Source: Lachnospiraceae bacterium (lineage in GTDB: Bacteria > Bacillota > Clostridia > Lachnospirales > Lachnospiraceae). From it: a stretch of 64,000 nucleotides of DNA. The position numbers were made by a program, and so were the translations under genes. This document shows positions 53,028 to 62,329 of this stretch, piece by piece. The stretch is from contig SVFQ01000017.1 in assembly GCA_015056765.1 (NCBI GenBank), positions 1 through 64,000 on the forward strand, written 5' to 3'. Each line of letters opens with the position of its first letter. The first letter of the stretch is position 1. The notes under the pieces are model-generated. The model saw only the letters and a program-made list of their open reading frames with translations. It did not search any database and was not told the origin of the DNA.

Positions 53028-54576
53028 ATCTGTAATCCTTACCGGAGAATACAAAGAATACATTGTGTTCTCCGGTTATTTTTTTGTCACATTCTGCTTT
53101 GATTTCCGTTGCATCAGAAGGTGCTTCCACCTTCAGTACTGCCACGTCTTCTCCTGCAGGAGAATCCAAACGTACATGGATTTCGCCGGTACCTTTTCCG
53201 TCTACTTTGGCAAGGAAGCTTCCGGCACCTTCTGTGCCAAAGTCCACACCTGATACTTCACTAAAGCCGCCCTCTTCAAAAGGTACCAGTACCTGATCCG
53301 GGCAATCTGTCTCCTTGCCGGCTTCTACAGGTTTGGTTAAAATGCCTGCCTGGTTTGCCATGGTGACAGCGCTGATTTCCTCATAAGGATTTACCGTATG
53401 CAACTGTGCCACGCCTGCTTTGGTTCCCTTTGTGGCAATAGGTGCCCCATTTTCATCCTGCACAAGCAAATCGATATTGGTGCTGCGATAGCCACCATCG
53501 ATATCCATTTCTTCCTCCAGGATTCTGGAGTGATATGCCATGTAATACTTTCCTTCGAATTCAAACATGCAGTGGTGATTATTACCGGATCTGCCGAAGA
53601 AATCCCCCGGGTTGCGTAAAACCGGGTTAGCCACTGTAAAGCCTTCCATAGGTTTGTCGGAGGAAAGAGTCATAATCTCGCCATTGTGGAAGCCATATTT
53701 TTCCGTAGCCTCCCCGGTTACGTTGAAATTGGTGCAGTAAGAATAATAATAGGTATCCCCGATACGATTGATACCGGAATCCTCAAATAAATAAGGCACA
53801 TTATCCATGATTACCGGATCTCCATCCAAGTGGATCATGTCTTCAGAAAGCTTTGCTACTCTGGCTGTACCCGGGTTATCTGCTTTTTCCGGTGCAGGTA
53901 CGCCACCACCAAAGTAAATGTAGCACTGTCCATCCTCATCCATCAGCACGGCCGGGTCAAAAAGCCAGGTAACTTCTGCACAAGTAGGCGTCTCTCTGGA
54001 AATCAATGCTTCCCCTAAAGGATCTGTAAAAGGTCCTGCCGGATTATCTGCTGTCAGTACCGCAATGCCATTTCCGCTGTTTGCAAAGTATAAGAAAAAT
54101 TTGTCCTTCCCATCGATGTTCTTATAGGCTGCTGCCGGAGCCCAGGAATTGCCGCCCCACTTAGCTGCGCCCTGCTTTCCTGCTGCATGAATGATACCGT
54201 GATCTGTCCAGTTCACTAAGTCATCGGAAGAAATCACATGGATGCAATCGATATTGCCATAGGTGTTTTCTTTGATGGTTTTGTCCGGATTGTAGCTGAC
54301 CTTATCCCCGGTCATATATAAATACACTCTGCCACCATATACCAAAGCATAAGGGTCTGCCCCAAATCTTTGCGTCATCACCGGATTATGATCCGTAATA
54401 GGCTTAATTGGTTTTAAAGCTTCTAATTTTGTTTCCATTTCTACACTCTCCTGTATTGCTGTTTCTGTAGTTTCCGCAGGGACATTGTTTTCTCCGGCAG
54501 AGCTGCACCCAGTCAGTCCTGCAAGTAACAAAAGTTGCCCACATATTGCGATTTGAAAGCCGCCTAGTTTACCCAT
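53002..54576 (-). CDS. GH43 lipoprotein with C-terminal CBM6-like domain
   Basis: A 524-residue lipoprotein (lipobox LTGC, Cys24) with a short Glu/Thr-rich linker. The five-bladed GH43 propeller shows the three acidic sites: GADPYALVY (Asp74), LFDPAVLMDEDG (Asp207) and LFEDSGINR (Glu265). A beta-sandwich of CBM6 type follows from about 430 (FSEVSGVDFGTEGAGSF; GEIHVRLDSPAGEDVAVL). GH43 enzymes with CBM6 are mostly arabinoxylan arabinofuranohydrolases or beta-xylosidases; arabinoxylan side-chain removal at the surface is likely here. It is divergent from the esterase-GH43 gene and its stop lies within the AraC gene, giving a 26-base convergent overlap. Confidence 0.9.
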   Translation of the reverse strand: MGKLGGFQIAICGQLLLLAGLTGCSSAGENNVPAETTETAIQESVEMETKLEALKPIKPITDHNPVMTQRFGADPYALVYGGRVYLYMTGDKVSYNPDKTIKENTYGNIDCIHVISSDDLVNWTDHGIIHAAGKQGAAKWGGNSWAPAAAYKNIDGKDKFFLYFANSGNGIAVLTADNPAGPFTDPLGEALISRETPTCAEVTWLFDPAVLMDEDGQCYIYFGGGVPAPEKADNPGTARVAKLSEDMIHLDGDPVIMDNVPYLFEDSGINRIGDTYYYSYCTNFNVTGEATEKYGFHNGEIMTLSSDKPMEGFTVANPVLRNPGDFFGRSGNNHHCMFEFEGKYYMAYHSRILEEEMDIDGGYRSTNIDLLVQDENGAPIATKGTKAGVAQLHTVNPYEEISAVTMANQAGILTKPVEAGKETDCPDQVLVPFEEGGFSEVSGVDFGTEGAGSFLAKVDGKGTGEIHVRLDSPAGEDVAVLKVEAPSDATEIKAECDKKITGEHNVFFVFSGKDYRFISWKAVS

Positions 54577-54668
54577 ATTTTGACCTTCCTTTTCCCGAGA
54601 ACTCTGCTTTTCCCTCGGTTATAAACACGTTTACTATATCCGAAACACCAGTCTTCCCGCCACTTCCT

Positions 54669-54737
54669 TTTTGCTATTTACCTCCCAGTAATTGCGAGGC
54701 ATTTTCAGTTCGCAACAGCTGATGAAACAATAGCAAT
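54669..54737. promoter_or_regulatory. Paired TTGCTATT/AATAGCAA boxes between divergent enzyme genes
   Basis: In the 215-base gap between the GH43 and esterase-GH43 genes, TTGCTATT (54671-54678) and its exact inverse AATAGCAA (54729-54736) face each other. A second inverted repeat, TTGCGA (54692-54697) and TCGCAA (54710-54715), lies between them. The outer boxes resemble the TTTGCTAGT boxes upstream of the xylanase gene and may bind the same AraC protein. No consensus promoter could be assigned with confidence. Confidence 0.45.
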
Positions 54738-54791
54738 AATTGATTAGTATGAAAGACCGGAAAAAGCTACATTACAAATGAAGGAAACTAT

Positions 54792-57590
54792 ATGTATTGG
54801 AGAACAACTATGCTTAGACAAACAAAAGTAAAAAACGGTCTGCTACAGGGCATTCCCGGTGCAGATCCTCGTATTACCATTTATCGCAAAATCCCTTTTG
54901 CAGCACCTCCTGTAGGTGAAAACAGATTCCGTGCCCCGCAGCCTGCAGCTGACTGGGAAGGTGTCAGAGACTGTGCTCGCTTTGGAGCCTTATCCGTGCA
55001 GGATCGTCCAAGCGGTGGGGATGGACTCTATGACAGAGAATGGCATGTAGATAACGGTGTGGAGATTTCCGAAGACTGTCTGTATCTGAATGTATGGACT
55101 CCGGCCAAATCCACTGACGAGAAATTGCCGGTTCTGGTTTGGTTCTTCGGTGGTGGCTTCCAATGGGGCTATCCTTCCGAAATGGAATTTGATGGGGAAC
55201 ACCTGGCAAGACGTGGTGTCATCGTAGTCAATGTGAATTACAGATTAAACTGCTTTGGCTTTTTAGCCCATCCGGACATCACCAAAGAAGCACCGCAGGC
55301 ACCATCAAACTTCGGTCTTTTAGATCAGGAAGCTGGCCTTCACTGGGTATACGAAAATATCGAAGCCTTTGGCGGCGATAAGGAACGTATCACCATCGCA
55401 GGTCAATCTGCCGGTGGTTCCAGCACCATGCACCAGCTGGTAAATGAAAAGAACAGACACATTGTAAAAGGCGCCATCATCCTAAGCGGTATCATTCGCC
55501 ATCCGGACGAAGGAGCAGATATCTTCAAACCACTTTCTTTAGCAGAAGCAGAAAAAAGAGGGGAAGATTTCTTTGCCAGCTTAGGCGTCAAGACCCTGGC
55601 AGAAGCAAGAAGCCTTCCTGCTGATGAAATCCTGCAGGGCTACAACCGTTACGTCCAGGATCATCCACGTATGTTCCCTATCGAAGACGGACAGTTCTGT
55701 ACAGGAGAACCGGTGGAGCGCTTTATCAAAGGAGATTGTGCACAGGCTCCTGTTATCTCCGGAAACACCGCAGATGAATTTATCGATCATCGTGTCAACA
55801 TCGTAGAGCGCTCCGTCAAGAGTGCCTTTACGGATGCTTTAAAAGAAAATCCTTCCAGAAAGCTCTACTACTATCGCTTCGATCCGGACATTCCGGGAGA
55901 CGGCGTAGATATGCCCGGCACATTCCACTCCTGCGACCTTTGGTTCTTCTTTGAAACCCTAGGAAAATGCCACAGGCCTTATGCCGGCAGACACTTTGAT
56001 TTGGCCAGACAGATGTGCGATTATATCGCCAACTTCATTAAGACAGGGAATCCAAATGGTACCGGTAGAGACTTTGAAAACTTGCCAACCTGGAATCCTT
56101 ATAGCAACTCCGTAAAAGACGAAATGGAATTCACCAGTCACGGTGCTGTTCCAAAAAGAGAAGGCGGCATCCGCCAGAATTCCATCAAGCAGGCTGTCAA
56201 TCCCTACCTGCCGGGTTGGGAAACCATTCCGGACGGCGAGCCTTATGTATTTAACGGCAGAGTCTATATCTACGGCTCCCACGATATCTTTGGCGGCGAG
56301 ACTTTTTGCCAGGATAATTATGTATGCTGGTCTGCTCCTGTAGATGACCTGGGCAACTGGCACTACGAAGGCATCAGCTATCACACCAACACAGACCCGC
56401 TAAATAAGAATGGAGAAATGTGCCTCTATGCACCGGATGTAACCAGGGGTCCCGATGGCAGATACTATCTCTACTATGTACTGGACAAAGTTTGCATCGT
56501 ATCCGTAGCGGTATCCGATACCCCTGCCGGCCCATTTGAGTTCTACGGCTACGTACATTATGAAGATGGTACCAAGCTAGGCGAAAAAGAAGGAGATGAG
56601 CCACAGTTCGATCCCGGTGTCCTGACAGAAGGAGATGAAACTTACCTCTACACCGGCTTCTGTGGGCAGGGAGATAAATCCCGTCACGGAGCTATGTTCA
56701 CCGTCCTTGGTCCTGATATGCTGACAGTGAAAAAAGCACCGGAAATCATTGTGCCGGGCTCCTGCTACAGTGAAGGCACAGGCTATAAAGGACATGCCTT
56801 CTTCGAAGCGCCTTCCATCAGAAAACATGGAGACACTTACTACTTTGTATACTCCTCCGAAGTGATGCATGAGCTTTGCTATGCTACATCCAAATCCCCG
56901 GCGGGACCTTTCACCTACGGTGGCGTCATCGTCAGCAACTGTGATATGCATATAGACACCTACAAACCTGCCGACAAGCCTACTGCTCCCGGCGCCAATA
57001 ATCACGGTAGCATCGTAGAAATCGGCGACGACTGGTACATCTTCTACCATCGTCATACCAATGGCAACTGGTTCAGCAGACAAGGCTGTGCTGAAAAGAT
57101 TCAGATTTTGGAAGACGGCAGCATCCCTCAGGTAGAGATCACCTCTTGCGGATTAAACCAGGGACCTCTTTCCGACAAAGGAGAGTATCCTTCCTATATC
57201 GCCTGCAACCTCTTTAGTGACCACACCGGCACCTATGTGGCTCCAAGCGACGCCCGCATCGTACAGGACATCACTCAGGCAAGTCACAGAGACTCTTACA
57301 TCAAAGATATTCAGGATACCTGCGTCATTGGCTTTAAGTATTTCGACATGCAGCATGTCACAGGCATCCGTGTTCGTACCAGAGGCTACTTTAACGGCAC
57401 TTTCGATGTACTGACTGACCTAAATAAAGCGCCGGAAGGACACGTTTCTCCTGCAGGTTCCAATATTTGGACCTCTCATGAGGGAGACTTTACTCCGGAA
57501 AATGGCGTACACGCTTTATATTTGCGCTATAATGGTAGTGGAAGTTGCAATTTAGCTTCTATTGAACTACTACACAAAGAAGGAGAGTAA
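54792..57590 (+). CDS. Type-B carboxylesterase fused to GH43, intracellular
   Basis: A 932-residue two-enzyme fusion without signal peptide. Residues about 8-465 are a complete type-B carboxylesterase: IPFAAPPVGENRF, SEDCLYLNVW, GGGFQWG oxyanion loop, nucleophile GQSAGGS (Ser206), the acidic residue in SGNTADEF and His379 in GTFHSCDLW. From residue 470 (NPYLPGWETIPDGEPYVF, Asp481) a full GH43 enzyme begins at what is the normal N-terminus of this GH43 type, with QFDPGVL (Asp607), FFEAPSIRK (Glu672) and a C-terminal beta-sandwich from about 810. Expected role is to remove acetyl or aromatic esters and arabinose or xylose from imported xylo-oligosaccharides. ATGs at 54792 and 54810 both have ribosome sites. 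The GH5 gene follows after one base. Confidence 0.92.
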   Translation: MYWRTTMLRQTKVKNGLLQGIPGADPRITIYRKIPFAAPPVGENRFRAPQPAADWEGVRDCARFGALSVQDRPSGGDGLYDREWHVDNGVEISEDCLYLNVWTPAKSTDEKLPVLVWFFGGGFQWGYPSEMEFDGEHLARRGVIVVNVNYRLNCFGFLAHPDITKEAPQAPSNFGLLDQEAGLHWVYENIEAFGGDKERITIAGQSAGGSSTMHQLVNEKNRHIVKGAIILSGIIRHPDEGADIFKPLSLAEAEKRGEDFFASLGVKTLAEARSLPADEILQGYNRYVQDHPRMFPIEDGQFCTGEPVERFIKGDCAQAPVISGNTADEFIDHRVNIVERSVKSAFTDALKENPSRKLYYYRFDPDIPGDGVDMPGTFHSCDLWFFFETLGKCHRPYAGRHFDLARQMCDYIANFIKTGNPNGTGRDFENLPTWNPYSNSVKDEMEFTSHGAVPKREGGIRQNSIKQAVNPYLPGWETIPDGEPYVFNGRVYIYGSHDIFGGETFCQDNYVCWSAPVDDLGNWHYEGISYHTNTDPLNKNGEMCLYAPDVTRGPDGRYYLYYVLDKVCIVSVAVSDTPAGPFEFYGYVHYEDGTKLGEKEGDEPQFDPGVLTEGDETYLYTGFCGQGDKSRHGAMFTVLGPDMLTVKKAPEIIVPGSCYSEGTGYKGHAFFEAPSIRKHGDTYYFVYSSEVMHELCYATSKSPAGPFTYGGVIVSNCDMHIDTYKPADKPTAPGANNHGSIVEIGDDWYIFYHRHTNGNWFSRQGCAEKIQILEDGSIPQVEITSCGLNQGPLSDKGEYPSYIACNLFSDHTGTYVAPSDARIVQDITQASHRDSYIKDIQDTCVIGFKYFDMQHVTGIRVRTRGYFNGTFDVLTDLNKAPEGHVSPAGSNIWTSHEGDFTPENGVHALYLRYNGSGSCNLASIELLHKEGE

Positions 57591-57591
57591 C

Positions 57592-58872
57592 ATGAAACAC
57601 AAATGGACAAAACAAAGCTTGGCCCTTGTTTTATGCGGCCTGCTTTTGACAGGATGCGGAGCGGGAGCCCCTGCAGCGGAAAGTGAATCTGTGGCTGCAG
57701 AAACCACTGCTTCCTCCGAAGTAGAAGAATCTACCACTGTAGCAGAATCCACAGTGGCGGCAGAAACCGAAGAAACTGCCGGTACAGAAGAAGCTACTGC
57801 CAGCGTTCCTACCAAAGGAATCAAAGAAAGGACAGATGAAATGCGTGATATCACCCCTATGGAACTGGTATCCGAGATGACCACCGGTTGGAATCTGGGT
57901 AACACTTTCGACGCTTTCGGTACTTCCGGTGTAGCTGCAGAAACCTCCTGGGGTAACCCTACTACCACAAAAGAAATGATTGACACAGTCTGCGAAGCAG
58001 GATTTGACTCTATTCGTATCCCTGTGACTTGGGCGGATCATATGGGTCCTGCACCGGACTATACGGTAGATGAAGCCTGGATGGCTCGTGTAGAGGAAGT
58101 CATCAACTACGCATTGGATGACGGTATGTATGTCATCCTGAATTCCCATCACGAAGAAGAATGGAGAATTCCGGACGATGCTCACATCGATGCTGTGGAT
58201 GCTCAGGTAGGTGTCCTGTGGACCCAGATTGCAGAGCACTTCAAAGACTATGGCGATCACCTGATTTTCGAAGGTTTGAACGAGCCTCGTGTCAAAGGTG
58301 GCCAGAATGAATGGAGCGGTGGTACAACCGAAACCAGAAAATGCTTAGATCGTTTGAACCAGACCTTCGTAGACAGCGTACGTGCTACCGGTGGAAATAA
58401 TGAAAAGAGACTTCTGCTGATTACCAGTTATGCCAGCTCCCATGTGGTACCTACCATCGGTTGCCTGAAGATTCCGGAGGACGACCATATCGCAGTATCC
58501 ATCCACGCTTACACGCCTTATTACTTTACTTACAATGGAACTGACGGATCCTTCTATGATACCTGGGATGGTTCCCACAGAGGTGACATCGATGGTGTCA
58601 TGAGAGACTTAAAGCGTGTCTTCATCGACAAAGGTATTCCGGTACTGCTGACCGAATACGGTGCAGAAGACAAAAACGGCAATACTTCCGATGTATGCAC
58701 TTGGGTAACCTACTACCTGACCAAGGCAAAAGAATTAAACATGCCTTGCTTCTGGTGGGACAACGGCCTCTTCGAAGACGGTAACGAACACTTCGCCATC
58801 TTCAATCGTCGCGACTTAACCTGGTATCGTCAGGATGTAGTAGACGCCATTATGTCCGTTTATTACGAATAA
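57592..58872 (+). CDS. Endo-beta-1,4-glucanase-like GH5 (subfamily 4 type) lipoprotein
   Basis: A 426-residue lipoprotein starting at the ATG at 57592 (AAGGAGAG just upstream, one base after the preceding stop). Signal peptide with lipobox LLTGC (Cys22), then an acidic Ala/Glu/Thr/Ser linker to about 75. The GH5 barrel has TTGWNLGNTFDAF (97-109), RIPVTWADH, LNSHHEEEW, the acid/base in FEGLNEPR (Glu231), IHAYTPYYF, the nucleophile in LLTEYGAE (Glu355) and FWWDNG. These features fit GH5 subfamily 4, which acts on xyloglucan, glucomannan or beta-glucan. It would cut hemicellulose at the cell surface while its upstream partner acts inside. A terminator follows. Confidence 0.93.
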   Translation: MKHKWTKQSLALVLCGLLLTGCGAGAPAAESESVAAETTASSEVEESTTVAESTVAAETEETAGTEEATASVPTKGIKERTDEMRDITPMELVSEMTTGWNLGNTFDAFGTSGVAAETSWGNPTTTKEMIDTVCEAGFDSIRIPVTWADHMGPAPDYTVDEAWMARVEEVINYALDDGMYVILNSHHEEEWRIPDDAHIDAVDAQVGVLWTQIAEHFKDYGDHLIFEGLNEPRVKGGQNEWSGGTTETRKCLDRLNQTFVDSVRATGGNNEKRLLLITSYASSHVVPTIGCLKIPEDDHIAVSIHAYTPYYFTYNGTDGSFYDTWDGSHRGDIDGVMRDLKRVFIDKGIPVLLTEYGAEDKNGNTSDVCTWVTYYLTKAKELNMPCFWWDNGLFEDGNEHFAIFNRRDLTWYRQDVVDAIMSVYYE

Positions 58873-58883
58873 TCTTTACAGGC

Positions 58884-58918
58884 AAAGAGCCCGGCTCCCA
58901 TAAGGAGCCAGGCTCTTT
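58884..58918. terminator. Rho-independent terminator after GH5
   Basis: Stem AAAGAGCC-C-GGCTCC with its complement (one C/A mismatch, loop CATAA) ending in TTTT, 12 bases after the GH5 stop and before the convergent GH36 stop at 58975. Confidence 0.9.
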
Positions 58919-58974
58919 TAATGATTGTCGCCGGCTTGTCATACCACAAACTCATGTTGTCCATTTCGCTCACT

Positions 58975-60819
58975 TTACTCCTGCACGATGCATGCATATG
59001 CAGAGAAGTCCCTTTCTGCTTCGCCAAATTCTGCTATGATTTTGCCTTTCGGCATAGCACTCTGTTCTAAAGCTTTTGAATTCTCAAATCGGTGGAAAAT
59101 CACCAGTTTCTTATTCTTATATTCTCGGATTACAAGCTGCTGTCCTTGCGGCTTGTTATAGCCCTTTGTACTGCAGTCTATCAGCGTCGTCTTTCCGTTT
59201 TTGATAATATCTGCAGCCTGTCTGTAAAAGGCGATAGCCTGATCTACGATTTCCATCTGCTCACCTGATAAATCATATATATCTCCACTTAAGCACATTC
59301 TTCCAAGAAAGGTAGATACCAGGGAATAGTGCAGGCGATCCGCATCATCCTTTGCACGAAGCACCGCCCAAATCTGACTCTGTCTAGGCTGAATCACCCG
59401 GTGCATATTCGCTGCAATCACAGGAATCGATTTCTCCTCATGAGCATCGGAAAAGCTGGCCTGACTGGCTAATTCCATCATGGAATACACAAGTCTGTGT
59501 CCACCGCTGGAACAGTTCTCGATGACGATATCCGGAATCTCCTCTTTGATTTTGCGTATAAACTTCTGGCTGGCACGTACTTTCCGATACAGTGCCTCTC
59601 CCAAACTATCTCCACCATCGCATCCCATACCAATGGTATCGTTATAATCAATCTTCAGATAGCCAAAGCCACCTTCTTTTAAGGTTCCAATCACATCTTT
59701 GGACAAATGCTCAATCACCCAGGGGTCTTCCATATCCAAAAGGCGTCTTCCACCCACCGTAAGAGGATAACCATCTTTTTTGAGAAGATGATCTGTCTCA
59801 TGAAAATACTTGCTGTGAGGGCCTGCAAATTCTAATTCAAACCAAAGTCCCGGAATCATCCCCTTCGACTTAATGTAATCTGCCGCCTCTTTTAAACCCT
59901 TTGGAAATCTCTCTTTATTAGTCTCCCAGTTACCCACACTACAAGCCCAATCCTGTGGCAGACCATACCAACCGGAATCAATCACCAGGTACTGGATGCC
60001 ACGACCTTCTAATCTATCCGCCAGTTTTCGAATGCTATTGATGTCAGGATTTCCCCAGCTGGTGCAATACTCATTGAACATGATGCCCATCTTCTCATCC
60101 ACCGGGGAGATATCCGGGTGCTGTGCTTTCACCAGCTTATGGCATACTTCTGCCAGGGAATGGCCTGTAGCTATGAGTGCATCCGGTGTACAGAAAGATT
60201 CTCCTGCTGCCAGTTTCTTCATCCACTGTCCAAAGTCTCGATCAGCGATACCACCCAGCACCTCAAAATTCTGACTTTCTCTGCAAGAAAACTCAATCTG
60301 CCAGGAAGATGCAAGTCCCAATAGAATACCTAAGAATTCACCGGTTTCTGTATTTTCCATGGCGAGGAATGGGAAATACTTTCGTACCGGCATAGAACCC
60401 ACATTGCCAAACTTCTCAATTCTCTTAGCGCATCCATTCCAGGATTTTTCCAAATGTAAATCTTCTATCGTCTCAGTTCTCAGTTTGCCTTCTTCGCTCC
60501 AGAAGCTTTGCAGTCTGTGAAATCTATCTGCTTTCACATCCTTAAGTGCAAAGCTGGCCAGCATCTCCAAGGTCACTTCCTGATTACTGTTATTTTCAAA
60601 TTCAGTGTACACACGAAGGGCTTCTCCATCCCTTCTTTCGTGTAATCTGGCTTGATACCCTCTTTCATCCACAAAGAGCGTAATCTTTTCTCCATCTTTT
60701 TCTGTTACTTCTGTCTTTTTCAGACTGTGATAAGTCTGACTTGCGGACATACTCATGCCACAAGAAAAGCCTCCGTCATATTCGTCCCCTACCAGTTTCG
60801 CCTCTACTACGAATTCCAT
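58975..60819 (-). CDS. Alpha-galactosidase, GH36
   Basis: A 614-residue GH36 enzyme. An N-terminal beta domain (about 1-230) precedes the barrel: FNEYCTSWGNPD, YLVIDSGWYG, IPGLWFELE, the nucleophile motif LKIDYND (Asp391), ENCSSGGHRL and the acid/base region SFSDAHE (Asp458), then WAVLRAKDDADRL. It releases alpha-galactose, for example from galactomannan, galactosyl-xyloglucan or raffinose-type sugars. No signal peptide, so intracellular. It is shorter than the 720-residue GH36 type found in many Firmicutes and lacks part of the N-terminal extension. It is a single gene on the minus strand, with a TTTTGCTACT box 61 bases upstream that may link it to the AraC regulator. Confidence 0.92.
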   Translation of the reverse strand: MEFVVEAKLVGDEYDGGFSCGMSMSASQTYHSLKKTEVTEKDGEKITLFVDERGYQARLHERRDGEALRVYTEFENNSNQEVTLEMLASFALKDVKADRFHRLQSFWSEEGKLRTETIEDLHLEKSWNGCAKRIEKFGNVGSMPVRKYFPFLAMENTETGEFLGILLGLASSWQIEFSCRESQNFEVLGGIADRDFGQWMKKLAAGESFCTPDALIATGHSLAEVCHKLVKAQHPDISPVDEKMGIMFNEYCTSWGNPDINSIRKLADRLEGRGIQYLVIDSGWYGLPQDWACSVGNWETNKERFPKGLKEAADYIKSKGMIPGLWFELEFAGPHSKYFHETDHLLKKDGYPLTVGGRRLLDMEDPWVIEHLSKDVIGTLKEGGFGYLKIDYNDTIGMGCDGGDSLGEALYRKVRASQKFIRKIKEEIPDIVIENCSSGGHRLVYSMMELASQASFSDAHEEKSIPVIAANMHRVIQPRQSQIWAVLRAKDDADRLHYSLVSTFLGRMCLSGDIYDLSGEQMEIVDQAIAFYRQAADIIKNGKTTLIDCSTKGYNKPQGQQLVIREYKNKKLVIFHRFENSKALEQSAMPKGKIIAEFGEAERDFSAYACIVQE

Positions 60820-60880
60820 CTCTTTTCCCTGTCCTTTTTAAATTAGGCGGGCACTGCTTCATCCGCGTACCCGCCTATGT

Positions 60881-60890
60881 TTTTGCTACT
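60881..60890. promoter_or_regulatory. TTTTGCTACT box upstream of GH36
   Basis: Third promoter-region occurrence of the TTTTGCTANT pattern of region C. On the minus strand it is read as AGTAGCAAAA just after a TATGAT -10 candidate (60901-60896), and AAAGAAGTAG is repeated on both sides of that candidate. Confidence 0.35.
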
Positions 60891-60927
60891 TCTTTATCAT
60901 ACTACTTCTTTAAGCTTTCTTGGTATC

Positions 60928-60974
60928 AAAAAACCGACCTTTTCGCCGGTTTTTCCAGCGAATCAAGTCGGTTT
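60928..60974 (-). terminator. Terminator after the HD-GYP gene, with two alternative stems
   Basis: On the minus strand AAAAACCG pairs with CGGTTTTTT (60954-60928, loop of ten), giving a classic terminator. An outer AAACCGAC (60974-60967) can instead pair with GTCGGTTT (60938-60931), using the same 3' arm. Only one of the two stems can form at a time. It starts about 35 bases after the HD-GYP stop. Confidence 0.7.
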
Positions 60975-61009
60975 ATAAATCCTTATTTTTATGAATAACT
61001 TGCAAAATA

Positions 61010-62329
61010 TTATTTATCCAGATATGCAAGTCTTGCTTTCTCGATTTCCTCGTACATGTCTATGAAAGCATCTACCACTCTTGGAGAAAACTGTTTTCCT
61101 CTTTGATTGATGATTTCTTCTCTGGCTTCTTCCGGTGGCCATGCCTTCTTGTAGCATCGCTCACTGGTAAGGGCATCATACACATCTGCCACAGATACAA
61201 TCTGCGCGCACAGATTGATTTCGTCTTCTTTCAGACCGTTAGGATAACCTTTTCCATCCCAGCGCTCATGATGCTGCAACGCAATGGTTCTGGCCAGTAC
61301 CATGATGCTACCTTCTGAATTGGACAAAAGCTCGCCACCATAAGTGGTATGGGTCTTTACAATCTCATACTCTGCCTCTGTCAGCTTACCCGGCTTCTCC
61401 AGAATATCAGGAGAAATCATCAACTTACCCACGTCATGCATCATCGCAGCAATACGCAAATACTCTGTATCCTTATCATCTAACCCTAAGCGCAAGCCCA
61501 GAATCTTGGAATACTCTGCCACACGACGTACATGCTGACCCGTCTCACCGGACTTGGCTTCGGACAGCTCTGCAAAGGTCTGGATAATGTGTTCTTGTCC
61601 CTCCTGGAACTTCTGCATATAGGAAATCTTGGAGTCGTGCTGCTTCGCTTCAGACACACACATCTTGATGAATCCGGCGATAAAAATAGAAGTGATCAGG
61701 GCCACGCCATCTAACCAAAAGACGTTCACCAAGTCAAGACCGTCTGCATTAAATTGCGGGAACAGGATATAAGTTCCATACATTGCATCCAGTACATAAA
61801 GAAGGCCAATCAGATAGACCATAACATTCTTCCACTGAATGGTATTCTTCGTCAGGATATACTGCAAATCCCTCTTCTGCATCAGGAAAAACAGAATCTG
61901 GATTACGATATAGCAAATCAGGTATGTCACCTGGTCTACTGCCAAAATCATGCACAGATGCTCAATGCAGGCATATTCCAAATACACCGCTAAGCCATCC
62001 GCATACTTCATCTGCGCTATATAGACAAAGGCTAGGCCACCCAAAAAGGTAACCAAAAAGTCTGTCACAATGCTCCAGCCTACATACAGAAGATGCCTAT
62101 CGTCTGCTATATGAAGCGTCTTAGTGACAGCTTCCAATAAGGATATGCCTATCAGTTCTCCTAAGATAGCCAGGAATGCACTGGATATAAAGAACATTGC
62201 GATGGCATGTCCAATGTGAAGCTTCTTTTTGTGCGCCTTTCGTAAAACATTAAAGTTGAATATCGCAAACCAAGCTCCGGCTATGAGCTTTGGCCAATAA
62301 TACACTGCGATTTCAAAAAAACTTGTCAT
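61010..62329 (-). CDS. Membrane-bound HD-GYP domain protein, probable cyclic-di-nucleotide phosphodiesterase
   Basis: A 439-residue protein. Residues 1-225 contain seven or so hydrophobic segments (AMFFISSAFLAILGELIGI; ITSIFIAGFIKMCV), a 7TM-type sensor region. The C-terminal HD-GYP domain is complete: ETGQHVRRVAEYS, MMHDVGKLMI (His298-Asp299), KTHTTYGGELL, QHHERWDGKGYPNGL with the GYP signature at 361-363, and VADVYDALTSER. These proteins usually hydrolyse cyclic di-GMP. The start overlaps the stop of the hydrolase gene by 4 bases (ATGA), so the two are co-translated. The signal sensed is unknown. Confidence 0.93.
   Translation of the reverse strand: MTSFFEIAVYYWPKLIAGAWFAIFNFNVLRKAHKKKLHIGHAIAMFFISSAFLAILGELIGISLLEAVTKTLHIADDRHLLYVGWSIVTDFLVTFLGGLAFVYIAQMKYADGLAVYLEYACIEHLCMILAVDQVTYLICYIVIQILFFLMQKRDLQYILTKNTIQWKNVMVYLIGLLYVLDAMYGTYILFPQFNADGLDLVNVFWLDGVALITSIFIAGFIKMCVSEAKQHDSKISYMQKFQEGQEHIIQTFAELSEAKSGETGQHVRRVAEYSKILGLRLGLDDKDTEYLRIAAMMHDVGKLMISPDILEKPGKLTEAEYEIVKTHTTYGGELLSNSEGSIMVLARTIALQHHERWDGKGYPNGLKEDEINLCAQIVSVADVYDALTSERCYKKAWPPEEAREEIINQRGKQFSPRVVDAFIDMYEEIEKARLAYLDK

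Noticed and set aside
57631-58260. A 209-codon open frame on the minus strand opposite the GH5 gene.
   Set aside because: Its composition mirrors the repetitive Glu/Thr linker and barrel codons of GH5; it has no family features.
60845-60876. Hairpin AGGCGGG...CCCGCCT followed by TATGTTTTT on the plus strand.
   Set aside because: There is no plus-strand gene before it, and on the minus strand it is not followed by a T-tract; it may only be a leader hairpin of GH36.
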